Shown here: in pieces, positions 13,416-23,606 of the stretch
Position numbering within the stretch: position 1 is the first letter of the stretch
Layout of the letters: every line of letters starts with the position of its first letter
Source: Bugula neritina
Taxonomy: Eukaryota > Bryozoa > Gymnolaemata > Cheilostomatida > Bugulidae
Length of the DNA: 64,000 nt
Reading direction: 5' to 3'
Assembly: GCA_964035545.1 (NCBI GenBank)
Contig: OZ037771.1
Location: 13,458,980-13,522,979 of the forward strand
Made by a program: the position numbers and the translations under genes
The notes under the pieces: generated by a model
What the model saw: the letters and a program-made list of their open reading frames with translations, nothing else
The model's database searches: none
What the model was told of the DNA's origin: nothing

Positions 13416-16400
13416 CCTCCACAAATTAAATAATGTACACATATTATATATACAATATATATACCCAAATGTTATATAATGTAAATACACACATGTTATA
13501 TAATATATATACACACATGTTATATAATATATATACACACATGTTATATAATATATATACACACACATGTTATATAATGTATATACACACATGTTATATA
13601 ATATATATACACACATGTTATATAATATATATACACACATGTTATATAATATATACACACACATGTTATATAATGTATATACACACATGTTATATAATAT
13701 ATATACACACATGTTATATAATATATATACACACATGTTATATAATATATACACACACATGTTATATAATATATATACACACATGTTATATAATATATAT
13801 ACACACATGTTATATAATGTATATACACACATGTTATATAATATATATATATACACACATGTTATATAATAAATACAGATTCTATATAATATATAAATAT
13901 TAAATAATATACATGTTATATAATACACACAAATTCTATATAATACATACAGATTCTATATAATATATACACATATTATATAATATATACTAGTCACGTA
14001 AGATAAACTGGTAGCAGCATGGGAGACAACCTGGTGGTAACATAAATTTAGTAAACACGTCATCACATGGTGTCAGGCAGCTGAGATAATGGCATTGACA
14101 TTTTTATTCCTGAACATATCTCGGTCGAGTCTAGTTTATTCCTTAAAACACTGCTTTAATACCATCTATAGAGGACCTGGCACGTGAATTAGACAACACA
14201 AAGCACGTTTCTAGACTCTAAATATACCAGAGAAGTTCAAACACCCTAGCATCCTCCATTGAGCAGAGAAAAACAAAATACATGAAAGGGCAAAAAAACT
14301 GCAGGCATAAGTTTAATATATTCGCAACTGCCAACTATAGCAACAGAATAACAAACACACAATGACAGGAGAAATTTATTTGTTATAAATTGAAGGGGGG
14401 AGAGGAGTTGGGGTGGATGGAGAGAGGGGTTGGGGTGGAAGGAGAGGGTTAGAGTAGGTACTTCAATTGTGACTTTTGATTTCAAGTTTACATGAAGACT
14501 GCGTTTGTCAGATCAAAGCTGAGCAGTACTACAGTTCTTGTATTACCATATCACCATTGCAATGCAGTTCTCAAGACGTGGTATCTCTAATACTTAGCAG
14601 TATCAAGTGGTACCAGTGAATAGTTAGCTCAAGACCCTTAATGTTGAAACCATAACTCATATAAAAGCTTAAAACGAAAAAAAGATTCAGTTTCATGACA
14701 TGCAGTAGGAATGGCTACATTCTGCTGACTCATGCACGACAGCACATAAAAATCGCAGCAGCAAATATCGCAGACGACCTCTAGAAAGGCTGCCACTCAA
14801 TTATACTATTGAGAGACCTAAACTGACAGAGACAGTTGTCCAAGTTAGTTTTCTTTGAAATCTTTCCGGATTTAGTCTCACTCTATCCAGGTTTCCTGTT
14901 GAACAGCATTTGAGCAATAAAAACACATGCTGCAAATGGAAAAAGATCTTTTACTACTCGTAACATAAAAATGTGATGGATTTTAAGGCTGTTTAATTAA
15001 ATTTTGCAACTTTACAGGGAAAAATACTTTTCGACTAAATTGGTTAAGAACAATTTCTTAGAAGCCTGAGTACCACTCATCTAAGTCCGGAGCTAAAAGT
15101 AGGCAACCAGCAATGCTATTTATCTCTATTTATCTCCTATTTTTTAGAATGGATTTCGGCATTTTATGTCATACAATAAAAATAGCCGAATTTAGTCAAA
15201 ATTGTAAAAATGCCGGTTATTTATGACTAACACATTGCTAATTAATCAAATATTTCCGAATAGTAGCAAAAAGTAGAACAACTCGGCTGATTCAGAGTTA
15301 GGACAACGACCAATGAAATTTATTCATAGCTGAACTGTTTCCTTGCCTCTGCGTGCTGAGTTTGAATGGCTCGCTGCAGGTCTTGACTCACATAGGTATG
15401 ACGTCACGAAATACGAATGCATTAGGCAGAAGCACATGCAAATGCTTAATTAGTGTGAGTGGTGAATCACTTTTCTATTAAAGTTTAAAACATTTAAAAT
15501 ATATCAATTTTACGTATAAATATGTATAAAAATACATCACTGTACAAAAATGTAAATGGCTTGGCACTAGCCTAGCAAATAAATTGAATAAAGTCTGTCT
15601 ACGGGAGCTTTGGTTGAATTGGGGAAATCAAAGACAATAAAAATATGGAGCCATCAGTTTTTAATGTCAACCTCAATTTCATTGGCTAAGACCAATCAAT
15701 TGAAACTAATTTAAGAGAATACAATTTATAGTTTCCAACTACAAAGCAATCAAGTGGGATAGCTGAGAGTTTGGACTATTTCAGTCACAGAATTAGCATA
15801 TAATGTAAGACTTGGTTAAATTAATGGGCTAGCTTTGAAAGTGCTTAGCAAGTTACGAATGCAAAATATACTCTCAAACATGATAGTTTCTAGGGAAACA
15901 TAAAATGCCGTGACAAAATATTTAGCTGATAAATTTTGACAATCATTTGGAGTTGTCTCTTTTGAAAGGAGGGATCTAGCACATAGTAAAGCATGTCAGC
16001 TTAGAATGAGTCCTTTTGAACAATGGAGATGTGATAGTTATGATACTTTAAAATGATAATAAATATTAGTTGGCTCTCTGACAAAAAAACAAATATCGAC
16101 AGAGCAACGGGAGATGGTTATTGCTGACCTGGTAGTGACTTGTATAAATGTTATGCACCAGACTCTGGGCAACTGGGGAGGGAGGGGGTTCAGAATAAAA
16201 CTTGAAACACAGAAAGGAAAGACATTTCTATAATATAAACCAACACATATACTGTTATACTGTATATTCTGCATGTATCATGTATATGTTGAATGAATTC
16301 ATATTGTTATAATGTGTATTTTCACTGTACTATATATTACATAGATAAATATATTATTAAACTGTGTATAATCACTGTAATATACGTTAAAACAATTCAT

Positions 16401-16886
16401 AGCAGCATACTGTATATATCCACTGTAATATACGTTAGATCAATTCATACCGGCAGGCATACTGTATATTCACTGTAGTATATGTTATATAAATAAATAT
16501 TGTTATATTGTGTATATTCACTGTAGTATATGTTGTATAGATAAGTACTATTATACATGATTATTTTGCAGGAGACTCAAGGACTGGCCTTCAATAGGGC
16601 ATCGCAGTACATTCGGACAACAACAGCTGATTTACTGAAGCTGCATTCCAGACCTGCGAGTCAAGCCTCGGCAACTGCGCTTTCCCCAGCGCTGTTGGTG
16701 AGGGAGCCCATCGCACCCACCCCTAACAAAGATGGTCCGGATACCAAGGCAAAAGATGACATTGAGACGACCTCAAGTAGCATAGACATAACTAACGAGG
16801 AGACAATGACAGCCAGAGCAGAGAAACTCATACATGACAGAGTGGCGTCAGCGCTGCCAGTCACAGTAAACATCCCGACATCATGA
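3036..16886 (+). CDS. Unrecognised Ser/Thr-rich protein, 5 exons
   Basis: CDS exons: 3036-3104, 3554-3706, 4330-4531, 4776-4933 and 16572-16886, giving 298 residues ending in TGA. All junctions are GT-AG (for example CCAG|GTAAGA and CCT|GTAAGT) and phases agree at each join, including phase 0 across the long last intron. The protein starts MFGTVQQKAYIVP, is rich in Ser, Thr, Asn and Arg through its first half and has no signal peptide or membrane segment. Residues around 140-230 are less repetitive (motifs NKWKLEPGSIGD and LADLHSVINTEFP) and may be a conserved core or a ciliary/cytoskeletal-type peptide. I do not recognise the family. Joining the first four exons to 16572 is inference from splice signals and phase; the 11.6-kb intron holds the ankyrin/SOCS-box gene on the other strand. 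An ATTAAA lies at 16950. Confidence 0.6.
6015..12331 (-). CDS. Ankyrin-repeat and SOCS-box (ASB-like) protein
   Basis: Exons on the minus strand: 12331-12170, 11776-11637, 9063-8928, 8504-8372, 8198-8066, 7303-7168, 6790-6681 and 6300-6015, giving 411 residues with all phases consistent. Residues about 25-235 hold roughly six ankyrin repeats (LLHAAKVGD, STPLHLAVKGNH, GRSPLHSAV, KTILHIASATGA, WTPLMCAVA, SALRLAIEKHN). Residues about 362-403 look like a SOCS box (LKLLSALAIRKQL then PPPFLRDII). ASB proteins normally use the SOCS box to bind Elongin B/C and Cullin 5 and the ankyrin repeats to hold substrate for ubiquitination. Two donors are weak (GTTGGT after 8928, GTCGGA after 6681). The gene lies antisense inside an intron of the Ser/Thr-rich gene, and its introns carry several minisatellites. 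The exact ASB member cannot be assigned. AATAAA on the minus strand at 5607-5612 is a possible poly(A) signal. Confidence 0.85.
6795..7145. repeat. 19-bp minisatellite filling an intron
   Basis: About eighteen copies of a unit like gagtaatacggtatagaat fill almost the entire 377-bp intron between exons 6 and 7 of the ankyrin/SOCS-box gene. The array ends 4 bp before the acceptor CAG (6791-6793) and starts about 20 bp after the donor at 7167. Long ORFs through it are repeat artefacts. Confidence 0.9.
9793..10010. repeat. (CTA)n trinucleotide repeat
   Basis: About 215 bp of interrupted CTA/CTG/GTA triplets in intron 2 of the ankyrin/SOCS-box gene. The poly-Leu ORF across it is not a gene. Confidence 0.9.
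10450..10852. repeat. 20-bp minisatellite with donor-like units
   Basis: About twenty copies of gacctacctggtagacacaa and variants. On the minus strand (the sense of the host ankyrin/SOCS-box gene) many units contain CCAGGTAGGT, a good match to a 5' splice site. The array lies in intron 2, between exons at 11637 and 9063, and no coding exon adjoins it. Confidence 0.9.
10970..11170. repeat. 19-bp minisatellite
   Basis: About eleven copies of gtggaccagtagagaataa and gtggaccagtagacagtat, in intron 2 of the ankyrin/SOCS-box gene and about 120 bp from the 20-bp array. Confidence 0.9.
12860..13380. other. Probable 5' region of the ankyrin/SOCS-box gene
   Basis: Upstream on the minus strand of the start codon at 12331. 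The ATG follows gtttaggttacaag closely, so an untranslated first exon further upstream is possible. I see no clear core promoter and no coding sequence. Confidence 0.25.
13386..13995. repeat. (GT)n tract and 24-bp AT-rich minisatellite
   Basis: A short GT microsatellite (13386-13414) is followed by a long array of tatatacacacatgttatat units (about 13440-13870) that decays to 13995. The unit is open in several frames on both strands, giving ORFs of 100-183 codons with the repeated peptide YNMCVYI or HMLYNIYT. These are artefacts. Confidence 0.9.
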
Positions 16887-18540
16887 TCATGCGGCCTGTG
16901 ATGCCATGATCACATGACCTGTGATGTCATAGTGTAGAAAAATTCAACTATTAAACGTTTCATGAATGCAGTACTGGAGTTATATATCATCCAGGCAGAT
17001 TCATCCAGACTCTAAAGTTTATTTTTACTATGATATATTTTTATACACGAAAATATTTTTATCAAAAGCAAGTATACTAGTTTATTGATGAACTGCAAAC
17101 TGTTTAAAATTTCATATTATTAAATGCATTTCCTTCTCACTCCAATGGGCATGTTTGAACTTTGATATTTAATTTTTATGACTTTCTAAAATAGTATCAC
17201 TATGCATCAATGTTATAAGATACGTAGAAAGAAAATATTATTGTAGTGATATTTCTAAAGAGGATGTTAAAAAAAACCAATAGAAGACCTAACAGATGTG
17301 AAATGCCTAATTACTGCTGATTATGTATATTATAGTATAGCATAAACTTTACGTTCAAAAGTTTTTGGCTATTATGTGCTTGTGTTTTATTACAATATAC
17401 TGTTTACACCTATTTATCAGAATACAAAACGTTATGTAATAAAGGGAGTTGGGAGTAGCTTTATTTTTAAACACTGAATATGCTAAAAATAGCAGGAATG
17501 ACTCATCATTCAGCTAAAAAACACCAGCTGAACCAGGGGTATTGGAACGTCAAAACCACAACTTGTGAAAATTATGCAAATTTAGGTGGATAAATAATAG
17601 AAAAATGTCATTTACTTTTTAAAAAGCTATCAATTTTGGTTTGGGGTTTGAGTGAAAATTATCTAGATAGTATTTAAGCTTTTTTCAAATATTTTTCATT
17701 AAAAACACAGCCTTTCATCTACTCTTCATTCCTATACCTATATTATTATGCGATATTAGTACAAATCCCAGTTCATTACAATAGCAGATATGCCGTATAT
17801 TTTTATAGTATTATATAATTTTCCATTTAGAATTAAAAGAAGTGTGGAACTTACCAAACTATACGCATACAGGTTGGTCAGGCAGTTTTCTTAGGCCAGG
17901 TAAAATTTAGTCATTGCAAGTCTAAAAAAGAGATCACAAGTTTGTATATCTTTTTTCAAATCAGTAAAATACAGGTGTGCTCAACTGTACCCTAACACAG
18001 ACAGGTGGCATGAGGTGGAAACATCCTGAATGTAATGGGTATAAAAATAGCATATTTCTACCAGGCATTATTCTGCATGCACTGCCAACAAATGTCATTA
18101 TGGTGGTCGATGACCTAGAATAAAGGTTGGTGGCAGAGTGTCAATAACTGACAACATGCCGGTGTTCAGGGTCACAAGTCTATGAGGTGAAGGTTGGACA
18201 GGTTTCCACATCCTGGTTCGCAATAACTGATGTTCAGTTTTTAATGTTCAGGTGGAGTTATATAAAATAGTTGAACTTTTGGGTTATGTAAGATTCGTTG
18301 CTATGGCAGATGTTAGGACAGATGGTTATCCAGAGGGTTTGAACGTAGCTACATTGTCAACTGACTTGTTAGGATGTACAATGAATTGAAATTTATAAAC
18401 CATTTAAAAGTCAAGCTTACATAATAGCAATTCGACTTGGTGAGAAATTTAACATAACTGCCAAAGTTTAGCATACAACAACAAAACAATTATAATCTCA
18501 TTTGGATATTCAGATCATCAAAACATATTAAAAACCTCAC

Positions 18541-18747
18541 ACAAGTTTATAGTTATCATCTCTGTGAGAATCCCTGGTGGAAAGGGTTTTTAAAGTAGGC
18601 TAAGAATTTATTCATATGCGACACAGGAGTAATTATGACTGGATGCTCTTCCTAACATCACTAATGGCCTTTACTGAGGTTCGAACCCATGACTTTGTGT
18701 TTACTAGGCCAAACACTCTAATCCCTAGACCACGGCTACTCCCTATT
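18541..18747 (-). mobile_element. tRNA-derived SINE, copy 1
   Basis: About 205 bp on the minus strand. The tRNA-like head is at the right end, with an A-box-like AGCCGTGGTCTAGGG and a B-box-like GGGTTCGAACC. The body contains a conserved block ending near CACAGAGATGATAAC. Four further copies occur at 52791, 54055, 62586 and 63576. Nothing else is recognisable in 17000-20660, which is AT-rich and intergenic. Confidence 0.75.
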
Positions 18748-20665
18748 ATAATATATAAAAACCCTACTAGTATTGGTCAACCACCAATTTATATATTTAC
18801 TATACCTAAAGAAATTGCCAAAGCTGGTAAACAAAGTTCACCATGCATACATTTTTATCACGAGCAAGAATGATAGTGATATCCTGTTAGGAAGAGCTAA
18901 AATCAGAGTACTTTTTAGCAAAGTAGCCAAACCAAACAGCTACTGAAGGTTAATGACGCAGGCAATGACGTAGACTAATGATAGGTTATACTAACAGGCC
19001 GCAGTGTTTGCGTGTGAAGATCAGCGTGTAAAAACACAAAGATTCTATCAGGCAAGTTTAGCGTCATCAACTACTGTTTATACAAAGAGTTAGACACCAA
19101 ATCTAGGCTAAGTGTTTGAAGACAGATAATTACAAAGCAAAATTTAGGTAAATAATATTTTGCCTAATGTGTTAGGAGCTGCTGCTGGGAATCTTTTTGG
19201 TCAACAAATTGACTGATAGAGCAGGTGCGTAAGGAGTTGTCTTCCACTTATTCTAAAGTTTCAACATTATATTTTGTGAGGTTTAGGGTGATCAATTTAG
19301 AGCAACAGGGGTTAATAAAATTTGCTTGTTCCTATGAAAAATAAAAGCAATGAAACTACTCAGAGACAAATTTATTTCTATTGGGGGAGGGGGCAAAAGT
19401 TTATTGTATCTTTATTGTACAATTTCAACTTGTAAAATGATTTAATAAATCGTCTCATAGGTACGATTGGGACATCATACTGATTCAAACTTTAGAAGTA
19501 ACAGTGATTGGTTTCACATAAGTTTGTAGTATATATTTTCATAAATTGCTGCTAAAAATTAAGACACTTTCCAGATAGGTTGTTTGAGTTTGTTTTCTGC
19601 TAATACTGTTAACTTGAAATAACACTAATTCAAGGTGTGATCTTAAATGAGGGTAAGAGCAAAATGGAGATAAGTTTGGAGAGGCTTCGAGACAGCCATA
19701 ATCACAAATGTCACTAAAACTAAGACATGGAGCTATGGTGCAGTTGGCTATTGGCCAATTTAAATTTTCACATAAAAAGTAGGACTAAAGGTTAGCTACA
19801 GTACACATCTGGAAGCATAAACTAGACATTTATTCTAGCCGTAAAAAGACGAAGTAATTAATTAGAAACAGTTACAGTTTGCATCTAATATGCTTCTTAG
19901 TTAAAAATGATAATGAACCTGGAATCAAACTCTAGACTAAAGATTAAACAAAGAATATTTAAATTTAATTATTGCAGTCACTGGATACCTTTCTTGGCTA
20001 TTCATAAAATATAATTATTTTAATTTAGACAAACAAGCATTTAGCCTAGATGACATTTTGAAAGATCAATACTTCAAACAGCCTGGTTTACTAAAATCAT
20101 CGAGAAAATAAATAGAAAATAAGGCTAATCATTGTATGCTTCAAGATTAAAAGCAGGTTTAAGGTTTTATTGAACAGATAACTTCACAATTGGCTAAACC
20201 TACATGAAAAAGGATATTTATACTTTACACTGCCAAACTAAATCAGACTTATTGTATGTTGACCATGGCATCGTACATGTTAGAAAGTGTTCAAAAACTA
20301 CTTTTAGATATATGTTAATTTTAATATTTTTAATTTATAAGTTTTGGTTGTAGTCCAGAATTTCTTTTCAAAAAAAATAAGACAACTTTTATCAAGCTAG
20401 TTATCATTTCTATTCTTTATTTTGAACCGATGGTCATAAAAATAATGGCAGTATTTTTTTACGATAATTCTTATTGAAAAGAACAATAGCCGCAATTGAA
20501 AATTATTCTCAAGCTTTTAATTTATAATCATAATAGTAATAATTATAAAATTATAATCGACTCAATCTAATTAATAATTACAAATAGTAACTACAGTCAT
20601 TAGTATTATATTTTACAAAAATATATAAATAACTAATAGTAATACTAACAGCATTAGTAATAGTA

Positions 20666-21020
20666 AAGGCCTGGCCTCACGATCGTGAGAATCACACAAA
20701 ATCGCCTAATTGACACGAAAAAACATTCGTACGAGAAAATTTGAGGGAATTCAAACGAAATTGTCTTTGTTGGGTGTGCACAACGATGACGATGGACGAA
20801 AAATCACAATCGACGATAAGCACCATTTGATTGGTCAATATTTCTACCAAGTTTTTCTATTTGGCAATTTTCTGTTGGTTGTATTTCGTGCAAGACTCAT
20901 TCACGGACAATTTGTTATGTGTTTCGTTCGACGAATGTGTAGCTGGTCAAAACAGGAGGATAACTCACGAAAATCGTCACACGATTTCGTGTGATTCTCA
21001 CGAGCGTGAGGCCAAGCCTT
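20666..21020. mobile_element. MITE family C
   Basis: 355 bp with TIRs of about 40 bp: the left end reads AAGGCCTGGCCTCACGATCG and the right end is the inverse with two or three changes. Both continue inward through TGAGAATCACACRAAATCG. The short ORFs inside resemble no transposase. No unambiguous target duplication. Confidence 0.75.
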
Positions 21021-21779
21021 AATGCTACTAGCAATAGTCACAGTAAATAAGTATTGTGTATGTTGCAGAAATACCTATGACTATGCCCTTGTGACTGAGT
21101 ATTACCATTAATACTAAATATTCAATTTCATAATTATTGAGTTTTACAATCACAACTGCTATGGAAATATAAGTGTCAGTGTGAATGCATAATATCAATA
21201 TGAATTTGAAATTGAATGACAAAGTTAATGGCTAGTAGGCTACTAGTAACAATGAGTATCAGTGCATGACTAATTCACTTGGTCATTGAGTTTAAAACAA
21301 AAATGATATCCATAATAGTGATAATCATTATATTATTTAATTGGTTTTACATTCATAGTTATAAAATTAGACATTCTAATTTAATATTCATAGGTTTCAT
21401 CTTAGTTAGATGTTTCCCAGTTAGAAGCTTCCCAGTTAGACACTACTTTTTATTTTGGTACAAAATATATACATGCCGATATAACTGTTGTATTGATCGC
21501 TAAACATGGAATAATAGATAATATGGATTATCTGGAAAAAATTTCAATTTTCACGGATTTGTATGTGACAAGAAATCAGTAATACATTGAAAATAAACAT
21601 TATTTTTTATGAATACTTATTAATGAAATATTTTTTAAAACAACAAGAAATATAGAAAATGCAGAATAAATAAGTTAATGCAGATCAAAGGAATTTATTT
21701 ATGTGCTAAATAACAAGCAATTGGTCCATGTTTAATTAAATGTATATATATTTCAATAATATTCAAATATATTGCACAT

Positions 21780-21780
21780 G

Positions 21781-21862
<82 letters not shown>
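21780..21862. repeat. (AT)n microsatellite
   Basis: An uninterrupted run of about 40 AT dinucleotides directly beside the Penelope-like element. A matching (TA)n tract flanks its other side (23000-23031) and continues beyond the gypsy element (30480-30510). Confidence 0.95.
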
Positions 21863-21865
<3 letters not shown>

Positions 21866-21990
21866 GTATGCTGATTGTCAATCTAGTTGGAGTTCCAGCA
21901 AAGCAAAGTGCTCGATATCACGGGTGACAGAGCTAATATAATGTAGTGTGTTCAGATTGTTAATGATACATATATATTTTATTTAAAAAA

Positions 21991-22041
21991 TCTTACACGA
22001 CTATATAGTTTCGTGCAGTAAACTGCACTCGTCAGGTGTTA
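21991..22041 (-). ncRNA. Hammerhead ribozyme motif, copy 1
   Basis: On the minus strand the sequence reads ACAC, CTGACGA, stem II GTGCAG-TTTA-CTGCAC (six perfect pairs), GAAA, a short stem III (ACTA-TA-TAGT), C at the cleavage position, then GTGT pairing with the initial ACAC to form stem I. All conserved core residues are present. The very short stem III is typical of hammerheads described in Penelope-like terminal repeats. It lies in the repeat downstream of the endonuclease ORF and in the same sense. Confidence 0.8.
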
Positions 22042-22275
22042 GACTAAAAATAAATAAAATCTATGAAGCATACCGATTATTCAAATTTTTACATAAAGAA
22101 AACTATCATGCTAAACACAACGTAAAACGAAATGCAAACATAGTAGTGGATTTGGTGTTATCTATTAATTAATTAAATTGCTCTTTTTCTAAAGGATTAG
22201 ACTATAAAAGCTAGATGTTTGATGGAAAGGGTAATTTATAATAGGTAGTACTATGGTTGAGAATTGTTAGTATTG

Positions 22276-22730
22276 TTATGTGATGTTGCCCAGGTAGTGC
22301 TTACGTGCATGTCTGCATGTGGATAGAATCTCATTTCTGTTATTAAGGGAAGATTTGCTGGGCTGGTATATTATGAAATATTTTTCCCATAGGCAGAGGT
22401 TGCACCTTTTAGTGACTTTGTTGTATGAGTTGGTCTTTTTCATAATTTTCCATGTTATGTCAAAATGGGTGTTCTTGTCTTTTAGTTTCCAGATATATTT
22501 GCTCAATTCAGTATGGTTCTTTTTTGTTTTGTTGTTAAAAGTTGATTTGTGGTTATAGAATCTGGTTTTGAATTCTGTTTCTGATGTTCCCACGTAAGTC
22601 TGGGGTTGGCTGCCATCTTTGGTTGTAACTGTAGCTTGGTATATGATGCACTTTGTGAGGCATTTTCCATCTAGTGGGCACACTGTGCTGTTTCTGCAGA
22701 TAACACCAAATCCACTACTATGTTTGCATT
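22276..22730 (-). pseudogene. GIY-YIG endonuclease domain of a Penelope-like element
   Basis: An open frame on the minus strand ends at 22276. The part downstream of a GTG at 22683 has 135 codons; the frame stays open upstream to about 22735, inside the inverted repeat, where a TAA precedes it. Visible motifs: CPLDGKCLTKC (Cys-rich lead), IIY then TYVG (the GIY...YIG pair), TRFYNHK (catalytic Arg) and RNEILSTCRH (catalytic Glu). This is the C-terminal nuclease of a Penelope-like retroelement, which nicks target DNA for reverse transcription. No reverse transcriptase is present upstream, so it is a remnant even though this domain is intact. Confidence 0.85.
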
Positions 22731-22819
22731 TCGTTTTACGTTGTGTTTAGCATGATAGTTTTCTTTATGTAAAAATTTGAATAATCGGTATGCTTCATAG
22801 ATTTTATTTATTTTTAGTC

Positions 22820-22867
22820 TAACACCTGACGAGTGCAGTTTACTGTACGAAACTATATAGTCGTGTG
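22820..22867 (+). ncRNA. Hammerhead ribozyme motif, copy 2
   Basis: The plus-strand counterpart in the other inverted repeat. CTGACGA at 22826-22832, stem II GTGCAG/CTGTAC at 22833-22838 and 22843-22848 (one G-U pair instead of G-C, so pairing is kept), GAAA at 22849-22852, stem III ending at 22861, predicted cleavage after C22862, and GTGT at 22863-22866 pairing with ACAC at 22822-22825. Confidence 0.78.
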
Positions 22868-22998
22868 AGATTTTTTAAATAAAAAAATATATATGTATCA
22901 TTAACAATCTGAACACACTACATTATATTAGCTCTGTCACCCGTGATATCGAGCACTTTACTTCGCTGGAACTCCAACTAGATTGACAATCAGCATAC

Positions 22999-23031
<33 letters not shown>

Positions 23032-23035
<4 letters not shown>

Positions 23036-23337
23036 ATAGTTTTCAGATTTAGGGTTGATGTGTCACCAAGAGAGTCTATTTATCACTAGAGAAACCTCAC
23101 CGGGTTAAGTCGAGTAGATGTCGTTATATTTTAATACAAGAATACATAATAAAATCTAATGTACAACAGTAATGATACGCACGTCTATTTAATTTACAGC
23201 ACTATCCTCAACTGAACTAGTAGCGCGAAGCGGCTACTATTACTTATAAAACAGCCTAGCTAATTGGCTAATACATTGTTCCGGGTCAATACGCAACCTT
23301 GCGTATTGTGTTGCTGGTAGCTCCACGAGCCACCACA
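23032..23337 (-). repeat. 3' LTR of the gypsy element
   Basis: 306 bp, TGTGGTGGCTCG... to ...CTATAACA on the minus strand, bounded by TG/CA. Identical to the other LTR except for one base in the block [16 protein letters not shown]. Confidence 0.95.
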
Positions 23338-23350
23338 CTGCCCCCTCCAG
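23338..23350 (-). other. Polypurine tract
   Basis: Minus strand CTGGAGGGGGCAG immediately before the 3' LTR. This is the expected position and composition for plus-strand priming. Confidence 0.8.
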
Positions 23351-23606
23351 CAGAAAGCCCACTTTCTGATAAAATAAAATTCACATAAAAAAAACGTATA
23401 CTTCGTCGTGGGGGGGTAAGATAACAGTATAAAAGTATATACAAAAAAAACAACAACTGATAAAATATACAGGTATATATAACGTGCACAATATGTAATA
23501 AGTAAGAGAAGGTCCTATCTACATGTAGAGTACGTGCCACCATAACGGTAGGGAATGCCACAGAGAGGTAGGGGAAGAGTAGTATAGAGTTGGAGATAGA
23601 TTCCAG

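Larger units (their letters stand above)
21863..22998 (-). mobile_element. Truncated Penelope-like element with inverted terminal repeats
   Basis: Two 301-bp copies of one sequence lie in opposite orientation (21863-22163 and 22698-22998) around 534 bp that encode a GIY-YIG endonuclease on the minus strand. Penelope-like elements carry terminal repeats in direct or inverted orientation and an RT-GIY-YIG protein. Here the reverse transcriptase part is missing, so the copy is 5'-truncated and cannot move by itself. The two repeats are close in sequence, with a few substitutions. (AT)n tracts flank both sides. Confidence 0.85.

Noticed and set aside
13377-13928. ORFs up to 183 codons on both strands
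   Set aside because: All frames of an AT-rich 24-bp array are open; the peptide is purely periodic.
18541-18747. tRNA gene
   Set aside because: A- and B-box-like blocks are present but no cloverleaf or acceptor stem forms, and the unit recurs with a shared non-tRNA body, so it is a SINE.
18616-18873. Plus-strand ORF of 85 codons
   Set aside because: Runs through the antisense of a SINE copy; not a gene.
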